From Hyposmocoma kahamanoa (Eukaryota > Arthropoda > Insecta > Lepidoptera > Cosmopterigidae): a DNA stretch of 64,000 bases. Below the pieces are notes generated by a model. It did not search any database. It was not told where the DNA came from and saw only the letters and a list, made by a program, of their open reading frames with translations. Position numbers and translations under genes: made by a program. Shown one piece after another: positions 1-11,700 of the stretch. The stretch is from NCBI RefSeq assembly GCF_003589595.1, contig NW_020653750.1, positions 8,832,482 through 8,896,481 on the forward strand. Reading direction: 5' to 3'. How positions within the stretch are numbered: the first letter of the stretch is position 1; every line of letters begins with the position of its first letter.

Positions 1-40
1 CACATACTGATGATTACAACATTGAATTAGGTATACTTAC

Positions 41-3000
41 ACTCTCCTGAATATACTGCAACAAGAAGGGTGATGCACGTAGATTGTCAACAGGGCAATC
101 AAAGAACCCTTGTATCTCCTTCTGATGCAGATCCATAGTGATAATATGGGTCAAACCAGACTTGCACATCATCTTAGCAAGCAGTTTGGAGACAATGCAT
201 CCTCTCTTCCTCATTTTACATTGCTTGCTGTATGGCAAGTATGGAATCACACCTACTATAGATCGTGCTGATGAAGTTTTACATGCATAGGCCAATATTA
301 GCAGCTCCATTATATTGTTGTTTACCTCTCTGTAAATAATAATAATAATAATAATAATAAAGTTTATTTTTCTTCCACAAAATATAGCTAAAGATTAGTT
401 CACAAGTTTAATTTTTAAGAACAATAATTTTGTGGGAGACTGATGCCTAAACTAAGCATAAAAATGCCTGTGCGTCAGGCCACCAGGTTCCCACCTCTCA
501 GTAATACAAGTACAAGAAAGAAAATATTACAAGGTGTAAAATACGCTATAATCACCAATTAAGAATATTTATGTCGCTTCTCAATCCACAGAGTCTCAGA
601 ACAACTAATTAGTTACGTGTACAGTAATTTTTGTAGGTGTAACATTGTACAATAATGCTAAATATATACAACAATGTTGAATAAAAATTATTTATGAGAC
701 GACACTCAAAAGGTTTTCAGTATCATTATAAGACAAAGTTTTGAGCCATTTTTTAAGAACGCATTTACATTTATTATTGTTTAAATTATATATTCCAATT
801 ATCTTATTTACTTTGTTATACAAATGTGGTCCCAGAAAAGCATATGATTTTTGTGCAAATGTGGTTCGAAAACGGCGAGATTGTGTACAAACGTTATGAT
901 TTCTGCGCTTGTCTTCAATTTTGGGATCATACACAAGTTTTTTGTGCTGTTTGAGTATAAGTGAAAGTACAGCCAATTGCCTAACAGTCAACACTTCACA
1001 TTTTTCATAGAGGGCTGCAGTTGAAAAATAATAAGGACAAAAAGTGCTTACTTTAAGTACGGCACGCTGGGCTACTTCAATGGGCATCAAAGTCGTTCTA
1101 TTAGCAGTTCCCCAAACAGAAATACAATGTGTTATCAATGATTGACATAGAGCAAAGTAGACTTGTTTCAGAATTTTATAGTATACAGCATGTCTTAAAT
1201 GTTTAAATATATAAATAAGCTTTCGAATTTTACCGCTCAAAATTTTTATATGATTTTTAAAACTCAAATTTTGGTCAAGAAATACTCCCAGGTATTTAAC
1301 CACTTCAACCTGCTTCAAGATACTACAATTACATTTTCCGTTATTATCATGTAAGGATGTATGTGCCTTAATACATAGATCGTTAGGAATTTTGCTGGGA
1401 TTACGAATGGAGAAACAGATGTATTGTGTTTTTTCGGCGTTCAGAGTTAAAACATTATTGCGTAACCATTTTGTAACATTATTAAGTCCCTTTTGTGCCA
1501 GGTCGTACGTCTTAGCCCAAGTTTTATCAGCGAACATAAGTACAGTATCGTCCGCATAGGATATTAACCGCCCAGATTCCGGTGATATATTTTGACCAAT
1601 GTCGTTAACATACAGAAGGAAGAGAGTTGGACCTAAAATACTGCCCTGTGGAACGCCATAGGAAACTGGCAGATATAAGCTTGTATAGTTACCCACTTGA
1701 ACGCATTGGAGACGATCACTAAGGTAATCCTCCAGTAACTTCCACTGCAATCCCCTTACACCTGCCTGATCTAGTTTTTTCAATAATAGTGGGACCGATA
1801 CAGTATCAAATGCCTTTGCCAGGTCTAAGAAAATGGCAAGGCATTTGTTACCAGTGTCCAGATTCCTTTGAATATATTCTGTTAACTCATGGACTGCATC
1901 ATCAGTAGCCTAAATAATGTACTACTTTTTAGTATTAATAACTATGAAAATCGTCTTGTTGCATTGTTGGCATTCACTATCTCGTGTGTTCACAAGTTTT
2001 GAGACGAAGTAAAAGTTACATAAAAATTTAAAGAATTAAGTTATATTTTTAATATTTTCAGATAATGATAAGTAGACACTAACCAACAACTACAGCAAAT
2101 ACTCAAAATGACCGCCTCTATTCCTAATACAAGCTCTTAGACGATCTGACTAATCTGGGGTCACGGCACGAAGCTTCTCCAGTGGGATTCCGTTCGCTTC
2201 TTTGATGAGGGCCCGCTTTAGAGAATCCAGGTCTGGGTTTGTTGGACTTTTGGCAGGCCTTCAGCTCCAATTCAGTCCACAGAGAATAGTCAAGTGGGTT
2301 AAGATCAGGGCTGGAGGGTGGCCATCTTTCGTCGCGATGACTCCCGGAAAATTTTCCTTGCAAGAAAATTTTCCGGGCTTGAGTCGTTTTAGTCTTATGG
2401 GCCGGTGCTGACTTGCCGGAAAATTCATTCTTTGTTGTGAAATAAATTATTAGAGAGGGGTTTCACCTCAGTCTCAAAATGACACTGATAATTTTTTGGT
2501 TTCACCTTAACGCCTTGTTGTCAAAAATGAAGCAGAGTGACACCTTCATACGATACCCCCCCACCATACCATCACACTTGCTGGCCGAAGGGTACGTGAC
2601 ACATTTTGTGCTGAAACCAGAACATCTTTGCTGATATTGGCATAAAATTTATTATTTTGTCGGTAGAACATTTCTGTAAAAAATTATTATGACAGTGAAG
2701 CGTATTTTCGCATGGTATCTCCTAAGCAGGCATCAAACTAAATTACGTTTCGCATCGTAATTTACGAAGGCGATCATTTAAGAAGTGGACTTTCCTACGA
2801 CGGCTGTAGTGTGACCTTTGCCATGAGATCATATTTCAGTAGGTATTCTGTTGACTGAAACATGCGAAATGTTAGTCTGCAAAGCCAGTTTCTTCTTGGT
2901 GCGACTTGGATTTCGGCGAAGTCGTTCTCTGATTGTTTTGATGGTCATAGTCGTCCTTACAGACCCCGGGCGGCCACTCCTTTAGCGACCTTTTAGAGCA

Positions 3001-4822
3001 TTATTCGTTTGTTACACGCTTTACGGTGTAACATGCAAAGTTGCGGCTTACCCCGAAACATTTAATGTCTCGGAAAATCCCCATTGATTATTTTGTTACA
3101 TGAAGCGAAATTACAGTCGCACGAAACAATGTTGTTCCCTCCATCACGAGAAAAATTAGTAGAATTAACTTACATATAGAACACGGACATTTCATTTCAA
3201 AAACTGTAAAAAGAATTAAAAAACTGTCCGTATAATTTTACATTGAGTATTTAACCAGAAATATAGACGAAGTAAGGGCCATCCATCCCTGGCAACTCAT
3301 CAGGCAAATGGGCTTTTAAATATCAACTCTCATTGCGCTGAAATCTCAAATTAGAACACTGAAATAGTACAGCACCAACAACTGACCTGTATGTTCATCT
3401 CCATATATTCCAAAAATATTCTGTATTTATTGTAATAAAGATAATATCTCTAAGCATGGGGGGCTGTTCCATTCGGTGTTGTGGGAAGAGGAGAAGCAAA
3501 ACATCTAATTACATAACAAACCAAATCACATTTCATGGGTAATTAAACATTAAATTATGTAATTTTTTAATTTTCGTCCATTATAGCAAAGCTCAAGTTA
3601 AACTGATCGTATTGAAGTGAAACAATTGACAACACCCATCAATTGTTACGAATCCAGACTGGCCAATCAGAGTACAGTTGTCACTGTAATGATATGGCAG
3701 AATAGTTTTCAAACAAATTAAATGACATTTTGTCTTTATTTCTGGTTATATACTCGATGTAATTTTATACTGCTTTTTAAAGTCAAAGATTGACTCAAAA
3801 CGTATGAACACATGAGGTATAAGGCTAGCCATCATGGTGAAAGGATTTGTGTAAGGTACTCGCCGATTATTGCCCAGGGTGCGCAAATTGTACAGGAAAG
3901 AAATGTATGTCGTGCTCGCAGGCATCCCCTTTACTATATATCTACTATGAAAATTATATAAGAATATGAAAAATTACATTTTCAATATATATTTGATACT
4001 CTGTTCAGTTCAATAACTAAAAAGAGTATCAAATACAGAGTAACATCTACAGTTATTATATATAAAACAAAAGTAATAAATAGTCCATAGCTTTAAAAAA
4101 CTGATAACCAGAAAACACAATGTGAATGACAAGAACTTATCTCTATTAGTAACAGAAAATATCTATGTTCGTATACATTAAAACTACGATAAAAGTCCGC
4201 TAAAGTCTTGCTGTTTTAAAACAAGTCATACAATTTGCAATGGTCAAGTAGTAGACATACTACTTTACTTCATAATATGTCAAATATTTTGTATTAGTGA
4301 ATAACACACTTACAAAGTTCTTTGTTGTATGTTACATTCGTGTGACATCAGAACTATTCAACAATTTTATTAACAGGTCCTATGACCAATCAGTGAATGT
4401 TTTATACTCACTTGGTGCCAGTTTGTACAATGTAAATATTCTTGCCACGAATGGAATCAGCTATTTCCACAATGGTCTCTCTGTTCGTCTTATGGTACAC
4501 GGAACATCCACCTTTGTGCACACCTAAGCGGCTGCAATAATTTACAGTGATGCCTTTAAAACTTGATTCATTATTCATTACAAAGTCAAGGACTAAACTT
4601 GACAAAAAATTTTAAATTATACTTTTCTTTAATTACGCATTCTAGAAACATAATAAAATTATTATGTTCTTCTGGGTGGGATTTCTGCTCATTAAAGTCG
4701 TGTAATTTAATCTTTTCAATGTGTGAAACAAATAAGGTCACTTACTTCGCAATTAATTCCGCCAATTCCGGATGCGAATTACCGCTCAAAATTACGATAT
4801 CCGTCGTCGAATTGCTCTCCAT
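41..4822 (-). CDS. PRPSAP: PRPP synthetase-associated protein, first three coding exons (partial)
   Basis: Coding exons on the minus strand: 4746-4822 (start ATG at 4822, ends phase 2), 4412-4531 and 41-329. Donors GTAAGT, GTGAGT and GTAAGT and all AG acceptors agree in phase. The rest lies beyond the left edge; 162 residues are visible. The product resembles the regulatory, non-catalytic partner of ribose-phosphate pyrophosphokinase, which modulates PRPP synthesis in the cytosol. Seen: an N-terminal [17 protein letters not shown] strand-helix, the TNRET nucleotide-site motif (about residue 43), [10 protein letters not shown] (67-76), and [12 protein letters not shown] with the conserved His. 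The catalytic flexible loop of true PRPS (RQDKKDK type) is replaced by KQCKMRKRG, which is diagnostic of PRPSAP rather than PRPS. An acceptor-like site near 4860 hints at an upstream non-coding exon. The gene is divergent from WDR3. Identity is confident; which vertebrate paralogue it matches does not apply to insects. Confidence 0.93.
336..361. repeat. (AAT)n microsatellite, LINE 3' tail
   Basis: About eight AAT units. On the minus strand it reads as the (TTA)n tail of the LINE at 362-1910 and abuts the PRPSAP exon 3 acceptor at 330-331. Confidence 0.85.
362..1910 (-). mobile_element. 5'-truncated non-LTR retrotransposon (LINE), RT domain
   Basis: An open frame runs from about 1910 down to 692, roughly 405 codons with no internal stop. 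Reverse-transcriptase motifs occur in order: [10 protein letters not shown] (motif A), [20 protein letters not shown] (motif B), YADDTVLMF (catalytic motif C), LNAEKTQ, and [10 protein letters not shown]. The endonuclease and N-terminal parts are missing: an in-frame TAG sits just beyond 1910, so the copy is 5'-truncated. The 3' UTR ends in an AT-rich tail and the (ATT)n microsatellite. It lies in PRPSAP intron 2, in the same orientation as the gene. I judge CR1/jockey-superfamily; the exact clade is uncertain. The long open frame suggests a fairly recent insertion. Confidence 0.9.
2104..2968 (-). pseudogene. Degenerate mariner/IS630-type transposase
   Basis: Minus-strand translation across frames gives the N-terminal helix-turn-helix ([19 protein letters not shown], near 2950), then a central SVMVWWG-like stretch near 2550, then the C-terminal [16 protein letters not shown] around the last catalytic Asp (near 2320), and finally the IRNRGGHFE tail near 2110. 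Several stops and frameshifts, an internal deletion and the loss of the middle Asp region make this a dead copy. It sits in PRPSAP intron 2. Confidence 0.8.
2343..2377. repeat. Near-perfect 35-bp palindrome
   Basis: Arms CCCGGAAAATTTT and AAAATTTTCCGGG flank a centre that contains CTTGCAAG, itself self-complementary, offset by one base. It lies within the dead transposase, next to a second partial copy of the arm (CCGGAAAATT, 2414-2424). Confidence 0.8.
3241..3759. mobile_element. hAT-type MITE, family A, copy 1 (519 bp)
   Basis: Terminal inverted repeats CATTGAGTATTTAACCAG and (reverse complement of the right end) CATCGAGTATATAACCAG. It is flanked by a perfect 8-bp duplication TAATTTTA at 3233-3240 and 3760-3767. 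An 8-bp duplication with C-starting termini is the hAT signature. There is no coding capacity. Relatives lie at 20903-21335 and 29615-30348. Confidence 0.85.
3768..4411. other. Rest of PRPSAP intron 2
   Basis: AT-rich intronic DNA between the MITE and exon 2. I see no gene, RNA or recognisable repeat in it. Confidence 0.6.
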
Positions 4823-5710
4823 ATTTGATTTCCGTGAACGGCTCGTGACTCCCACCAATCTGCGAAAGCAAATAAATGGTCTTATTATGGAATTCGCCAC
4901 GGTAAGCACAAATACAACATTGGTTAGGGGAAGACACGTTGGATCAACAAGAAAATCAATAAACCTGCTTTTGTTGAGTAACATAATATAACCTGAAGCC
5001 TGTCTCGGCTAACTGCAGAAGAAATAAACAAATAATTACTTGTTACAATCAAAGAAAATTCAGGAATACAGTATTATTTTCAGCAGCACACACTTTTGTT
5101 CAAGTATATGAATGAATGAGTGAATAGATTGATTAACATTGAACAATAAACTGCAACCGAAACAGCTAAAAGAGTGAATGGTTTGCGACTAAGAATGTGC
5201 AAAAAAAGCGGCTTGGAACCGGAAATAATTATTATTTATTTATAAATCATTGGCTTCAGAGCCATCAGCTTAAATAAATAATCAAGAAACGCACAACGTA
5301 ATTATATGCATAAACTAAAAATTAATTCGTATTTAATTCGTGTAAAAAATGTAACTACTAAAACCCGCCATTTTTTTTATAACACAACGTTTTTGTTTTA
5401 TATAATGAATGCATTCGTGGGTAGTAAAAAATAAATTAATATAATTTTGTTTTTGTTTTATATTATACACAGTGCTATTTACAATATATTATTTCGCAAG
5501 AAGCACTATCGAAGACAAGAAAAAGATTACTCTCAGTCTTGGCTGTATGGCGCATTATTGCCTTTGCCTTTTCCAATAGAAAAAACAGTACCCAAAAATA
5601 ATTGCTCTCTAGCTGTCAAATTGACATTTAACAATTTACTTTTCTCGTAAACAAAGCCGATTGTGCACATGAGCCTCAGTTTTTGGTTATAGTGAGTAGA
5701 AAACTTAATA
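4823..5710. promoter_or_regulatory. Divergent promoter region PRPSAP / WDR3
   Basis: 888 bp separate the two start codons, which point away from each other. No TATA box is obvious at either side; the interval is AT-rich with no recognisable repeat. Both transcription starts and 5' UTRs must lie here, including a possible non-coding PRPSAP exon ending upstream of about 4860. Shared promoter elements are plausible but inferred from layout only. Confidence 0.55.
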
Positions 5711-8700
5711 ATGGGCCTTACCAAGCAATACCTACGTTATGCACCGAGCGGTACTTTTAATGTAATCGCTAGCGGTGATTGTAATTGCATTCATGTGGCG
5801 TTAAACGGTGTGAGTGGAAGATATGTTGCGGTAGGCGCATGTGAGCATGTTACTATTTGGGATATGCGGCTTGGAGAGAAGGTAAGACAGGATTTACCGT
5901 TAGTCTTGACATTATTAGCTGTTTGACTACATCAGTACAATTTTTCGAGATTTTTTATTTTAATATTCATTTCGTTGTAATATTGAAATAATAATTAATA
6001 AATAATAATAAATATTGAAATGGTTTTTATTATTAGGCACAAGTTCTTCCTGGTGAGAATGTCGTAGTATCTCAAATCGCAGCAAGTCCTACGGGAAATC
6101 ATATGGCTGTGGGGTATGTGGACGGGAACATTAATGTGTTTGAACTAACTAATAATGAGATTGTCTGTGTGTTTGCTGGACACAAATCTGCTGTGACTTG
6201 CTTGCAGTATGATGAGCAGGGACATAGACTGGTTTCTGGATCCAAGGTAAATAGGTACTTAAATGAGGCATTATAATATACAGGGTGTCCCAAAACTCAA
6301 TGATAACCTGGGAACAGGTGTTCCCTAGTTTGTAACAACCCAGAAAAAAATATTTAATAAATCGAAGTAATTTTTTTTGTGATATAAGCATTGTAATGAA
6401 AAACATTGAAAATGTACGCCCTGTACACAATTTATGACTACTACAATTACAAATTTGCTAATTTTGATGATCTGATTTTTGTAATGGTAACCCAAATACC
6501 CCAGCTATTGAACACAACGCCAAAGAACGCCCGAATTGCTAAAGTTTCAGCACAAAAAATACTGTATTAAATTTTTTTGTTAAAATTTTTAGCAGATTTT
6601 TTTTCAAGGTAACTGACACCCCATACTGTAAAAAAATGCATCTGGACTACCATGGCAACTTATTACAATGATACCTTCAATGAACAATAAGCCAACTTAA
6701 TTTTTGGACCTGCTCTGTTTTTATTTTGTTTTTTGTTTCTTTTTTTTACAAAATTCTTTTTTTTTGTTCTTGTTTCTTTTTTTCACAAAATTCGGGGAGC
6801 ACAATTAAGATTATATTTATATTAAGCAGCCATACTTACTAAGGCAAATAAATATGGCTGTTTACAAAAATAACAGAAGATGACCAAAAAATAAAGATGG
6901 TGTAGTGTTCATTAAAGGTATCGACAAAAGTTGGCGTAACTAATCAAGATTCTAAAATGGTATAAAATCTTCTATGTAGTGCTTCTTAAAAAAATAATCT
7001 TGGTTTTTCTAAAAAGGGACCAATTTAAAAAGGTTACCTTTTCTGAGCGAAAATGGTTTTCAGTGCCTCCTAGGTTAATTTAAGTTTCAGATTCATGTAG
7101 TCGTAGTTACACTGACTGGTAATTATGATTGAGTAAGTATGATCTATGCAAAATGAAGGACTTCAAAAGTATCCAAGAATAATACAATTTTTTCGAGAAA
7201 CAACTTACAAATATCAATAATAATTTTAGACATATTCCAAAAAAGAAAGATAAGATAGGAGAAGAAGCCAGAAACTTAATTAAGCAAAGACAGCAACTAC
7301 TTCAAGATAGGAAAAACAATAGGATTGAAAGAACTAAAATAAGCAAAAATATAAACGAAACCATAAGGAAATTCAAACATAAGATGAAAATTGAAAAACT
7401 CAATAGGAGGTGTCAAAAAAGCCAGAAAACAACTTGCAGAATGAAAAACATGGATACTATCTTTCAAAGACTACAAACAAATAGAAATCACAAAGTGCCT
7501 GAATATGATGGACATTGCTACTAAATTTTACAAAGATCTTTACGACGACAATGAGTCAAATAATGTAGATATGGTGAAGTTCGAAGATGTCAGAGAAACC
7601 GTCCCCATGTTCCTTTAAGAGCGAAGTACAAAAGGCTGTTTTAACTCAAAAAAATAATAAAGCTCCAGGAGAGGATAACTTTAGTAATGAGCTATTAAAA
7701 GGTACTCTTGATGCTATACTAGTCTATAGACTGGTTAACGACCTTTTTTGATAAAGAGGTCATTCCAGCCCAATTTACTAAGACTACAATCACTCTTCTT
7801 CACAAAAAAGGCGACAAAACCCAGATAAATAATTACCGGCCCATTAGTCTAATGACTAACATATACAAAGTTTTCACAAAATTAATATTGGCACAGGCTC
7901 TTGACGAAAATCAGCCCAGAGAACAAGCTGGGTTCCGAAAGAACTTCTCAACCATAGATCAACCAAGAAAGGAGATCGGTCTGATCCGACAAACTATCGC
8001 CCAATAGCTGTCACTTCAGTGCTCTGCAAAGTGATGGAGCGGATTCTAAATATCCAGATAATCTGGCACCTGGAACGTCACTCCATTTTTAATGATCGAC
8101 ACTACGGGTTTCGGCCGAACCGATCAACGGGTGACGTTCTAGCGTATCTAATGCATCTCTGGGGTGAAGCTATCAACAAACATGGCGAAACCTTAGCGAT
8201 AAGTCTGGATATTGCTAAGGCCTTTGATCGGGTCTGGCACCGTGGTCTCCTCTCCAAGCTTCTTCATATGGTCTTCCCGGCCGCCTTTGTGAGTTCATCT
8301 CCGGCTTTCTGCGCGAGCGAAGATTGCGTGTCCTTGTTGACGGAGGCACTTCGCGGCTCGTGACAGTTTATGCTGGGGTGCCACAGGGCTCCGTGCTGTC
8401 GCCCACGCTGTTCCTTCGCAGATGATAGCACAGTGCACGGTTGCTATTATAAGCAATCGTCAAGCAGCCGGGAGGACCTTGAGAGAAACCGGGAAAAACT
8501 TGTCGCTGAGCTCAACCATGTTTTGGAACATATATCGTCGTGGGGCACCCGAAACTTGGTTGAGTTCAACGCCAAGAAAACCCAGGTATGCGCGTTCAGC
8601 TCCAAAAAATCCCCATTCCTTCCACTTCCCTATCTTCAGGGTACAATGCTGACGCTGCAGGACAAGCTCANNNNNNNNNNNNNNNNNNNNNNNNNNNNNN

Positions 8701-11700
8701 NNNNNNNNNNNNNNNNNNNNNNNNNNNNNNNNNNNNNNNNNNNNNNNNNNNNNNNNNNNNNNNNNNNNNNNNNNNNNNNNNNNNNNNNNNNNNNNNNNNN
8801 NNNNNNNNNNNNNNNNNNNNNNNNNNNNNNNNNNNNNNNNNNNNNNNNNNNNNNNNNNNNNNNNNNNNNNNNNNNNNNNNNNNNNNNNNNNNNNNNNNNN
8901 NNNNNNNNNNNNNNNNNNNNNNNNNNNNNNNNNNNNNNNNNNNNNNNNNNNNNNNNNNNNNNNNNNNNNNNNNNNNNNNNNNNNNNNNNNNNNNNNNNNN
9001 NNNNNNNNNNNNNNNNNNNNNNNNNNNNNNNNNNNNNNNNNNNNNNNNNNNNNNNNNNNNNNNNNNNNNNCAAGTGCTCAAACTGTTTTCCACCGGCATC
9101 AATACATGCACGGCAACGCCTTAAAAATGACCTTTTCACCAATCGTGCATATCGTCGTAATTCGGCAACATTTGATATCGGTTTTGCATAAACTTTTTCT
9201 TTCAGACAACCCCAGTAAAAAAGTCTAGGGGGTTCAAATCTGGAGAATGGGGTGGCCACAAAATTGGACCAAGGCGCCCAATCCATCGACCTGCGTACTC
9301 TTCATTCAGATATTCTCTCACTGGACGGGCATAATGAGCAGGACACCCGTCACATTGATACCACATTTCCCGCAATATGCTGAGTGGCACTTCCAGTAGA
9401 TCTGACAGATGGTTTTGTAGAAAGTCCAGATAAGTTGCACCATTTAAAGTTTCTGGCTGTTCGAATGGCCCAATAACTTGGCCATTCAATATACCCGTCC
9501 ACAAGTTTATTTTAAATTAATACTGTGAATTATCTTCCCGCATGTGGATTTTCCACGCTGCAACTGTGTAAATTGTGAAAATTAAGATAACCGTCCTTTT
9601 CGCACGTTGTTTCATCGGTCCATAAAATGAGATGAGATGGCATAGTGTACAAAATTCCGAACAACTTGTACCACAACACAATAACAATGTTCAGAAGAAA
9701 GCCAAGTCAGTTTAGTTTCCGAATCACAGAATAATCAAGTCCAAAATACACAGCTAAAGTCACGAAGTAATCAGGCACAACGCCAAATAAAAACAATTAC
9801 AGTAAATTACAAAAATACCACGTTGCTACCTACACATAAATATACTATGTATGTATAACTGTCTCGCTCCCACATTTAAATTATTTTACTGCCATCTTTT
9901 TCTATTAATTCAAGGTACGGTGGCTTATGTTAAAAATTATTAAAATTACAATTTCTTTCTTGTTACATTTTTCACCTAAATATCGTCTCTAGTTTCGTTA
10001 GTATTGCTGGTCTATTCTCGCTGCAAACTTAATGGTGTATATCTCCCTCATACTTTTTTTTTTGTTAATCCGGGGGAATCTGCTTACAGATACCCCGGCC
10101 CCGCGGGGGCAGAGCCGGGGTAATGTGGGACTGGGCTGAACCCTGAAGGGGAGCAACCCGACCGCACTAAACCCCCGGAGTGTTCCTCCTCTCCGCTGTA
10201 GGTGGGGTACGGGTACGCTGTTGCACTCGTCCGCGCTCCCACCAGCGGCTGGCCGCGCCCTGCGCAACTCCTCCTCGAGAAGGGAGACACATCGGTCCCC
10301 CGACTCCGAATGTGAGGCTCGCCGAACACCAGACGAGCCTTCCATCCCGGGCCCCTTTATGCTGGGCAACGAACTCCCCCGAGTCCGCTACCCAGGGGCC
10401 ATGGGGGGCCAGGACAGCATCCACTCAACTGTGAAGTTCAGTGGCTGCTCCCCCAGCCCCCGCGGCGGATCTGATGGCAGGCTCCGCCGCAACACCTAAC
10501 GCGCTTCCGCGCGGACTCCGAAGAGAGTCCCTTGGAGCGCCCACCACGGGCCAACCGCCCACGTTCGGCCGCGGAGGATAGGACGAGCGGCAACGACACA
10601 CCGACACGTCTCTTCCCCCGCGGCCCCGCCGCCACTGCATCATTGAAAGCGGTGCAGCCCCGCTAGGGTCGCGGAGGACAGGACGAGCGGCAACGACACA
10701 CCGACACGTCTCTCCCCCCGCGACCCTCCTCCTCGCGCATCCGCGCGGTCCCGTTGACCAGACGAGCCCCGCGCGGAACGCCCTCCTCCCCGGGCCAGCC
10801 TAGCACCATCGGCCGGCCCCGTGGGTTCCTCTTAGCTTCACCGTGGGATGAAATCGACCACGGCTACTAGAGCCCCCCCGCCACGACAAGGCGGGAACCC
10901 CTTCGGGGGGATCTCCCTCATACTTAGTATATGGATGTGAAACCTAAATTAACCTTAGAGGCACTGAAAGCCATTTTCACTTAGAAAAGATAACCTTTTT
11001 AAATTGGCCCCTTTTTTTTTCTTTTTTTTTTTAAGAAGCACTACATAGAAGATTTTATACCATTTTAGAATCTTTATTAGTTGCGCCAACTTTTGTAACA
11101 AGTTGCCATGATAGCCAGGTACATTTTTTTTACAGTATGAGGTGTCAAAGTTACCTTGAAAAAAAATTCTGCTCAATTTTTCCAAAAAAAAATTTAATAC
11201 AAAATTATTTTTGTGCTGATTCTTAAGCAATTCGAGCTTTCTTTGGCATTGTGTTCATTAGTTGGACTATTTGGGTTACCGTTACAAAAACTAGAACAGC
11301 AAAATTAGCAAATTTGTAATTGTAGTACTTAAAAATGGTGTACAGAACGTACATTTTCATTATTTTTCATTAAAATGCTTATATCACAAAAAAAATGACT
11401 CCGATTTTTTAAATATTTTTTTCTGGGTTGTTACAAACTAACACCTGTTCCCAGGTTATCGTTGCGTTTTGGGAGACCCTATATAATAAATACATTAAAC
11501 TTCAGTTTTTTTAAGATTAGAAAAAACGTAAACAAAGAACTAAAATACTACCTAATATTATACCTAAAATTTTCTGTTCAGTCAACAAATTACACATCAC
11601 AGATTTTAAGGTGTGCTTAAATATTATGAATATCTTAATTTTCTTCATAAATGTACTCAGTTTTTTTTACCAACAATATCCATTTTGTATCTGCATTTTG

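Larger units (their letters stand above)
6281..11480 (-). mobile_element. IS630/mariner-type DNA transposon with long inverted repeats, nested insertions
   Basis: The left end begins CAGGGTGTCCCAAAA after TATA; the right end is its inverted counterpart GGGAGACCCTA before TATA, consistent with TA target duplication. Inverted similarity runs far inward: 6281 to about 7110 against about 10935 to 11480, so the arms are over 500 bp. The left arm carries about 250 extra bases near 6670-6930. Inside are the element's own transposase (minus, 9071-9650), two LINE fragments, an N gap and a GC-rich retroposon. The whole sits in WDR3 intron 2. Confidence 0.8.

Noticed and set aside
10056..10910. rDNA fragment or bacterial contamination because of high GC
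   Set aside because: Flanked by a perfect 15-bp duplication with a poly(A) tail, so it is an inserted retroposon; no rRNA motif recognised.
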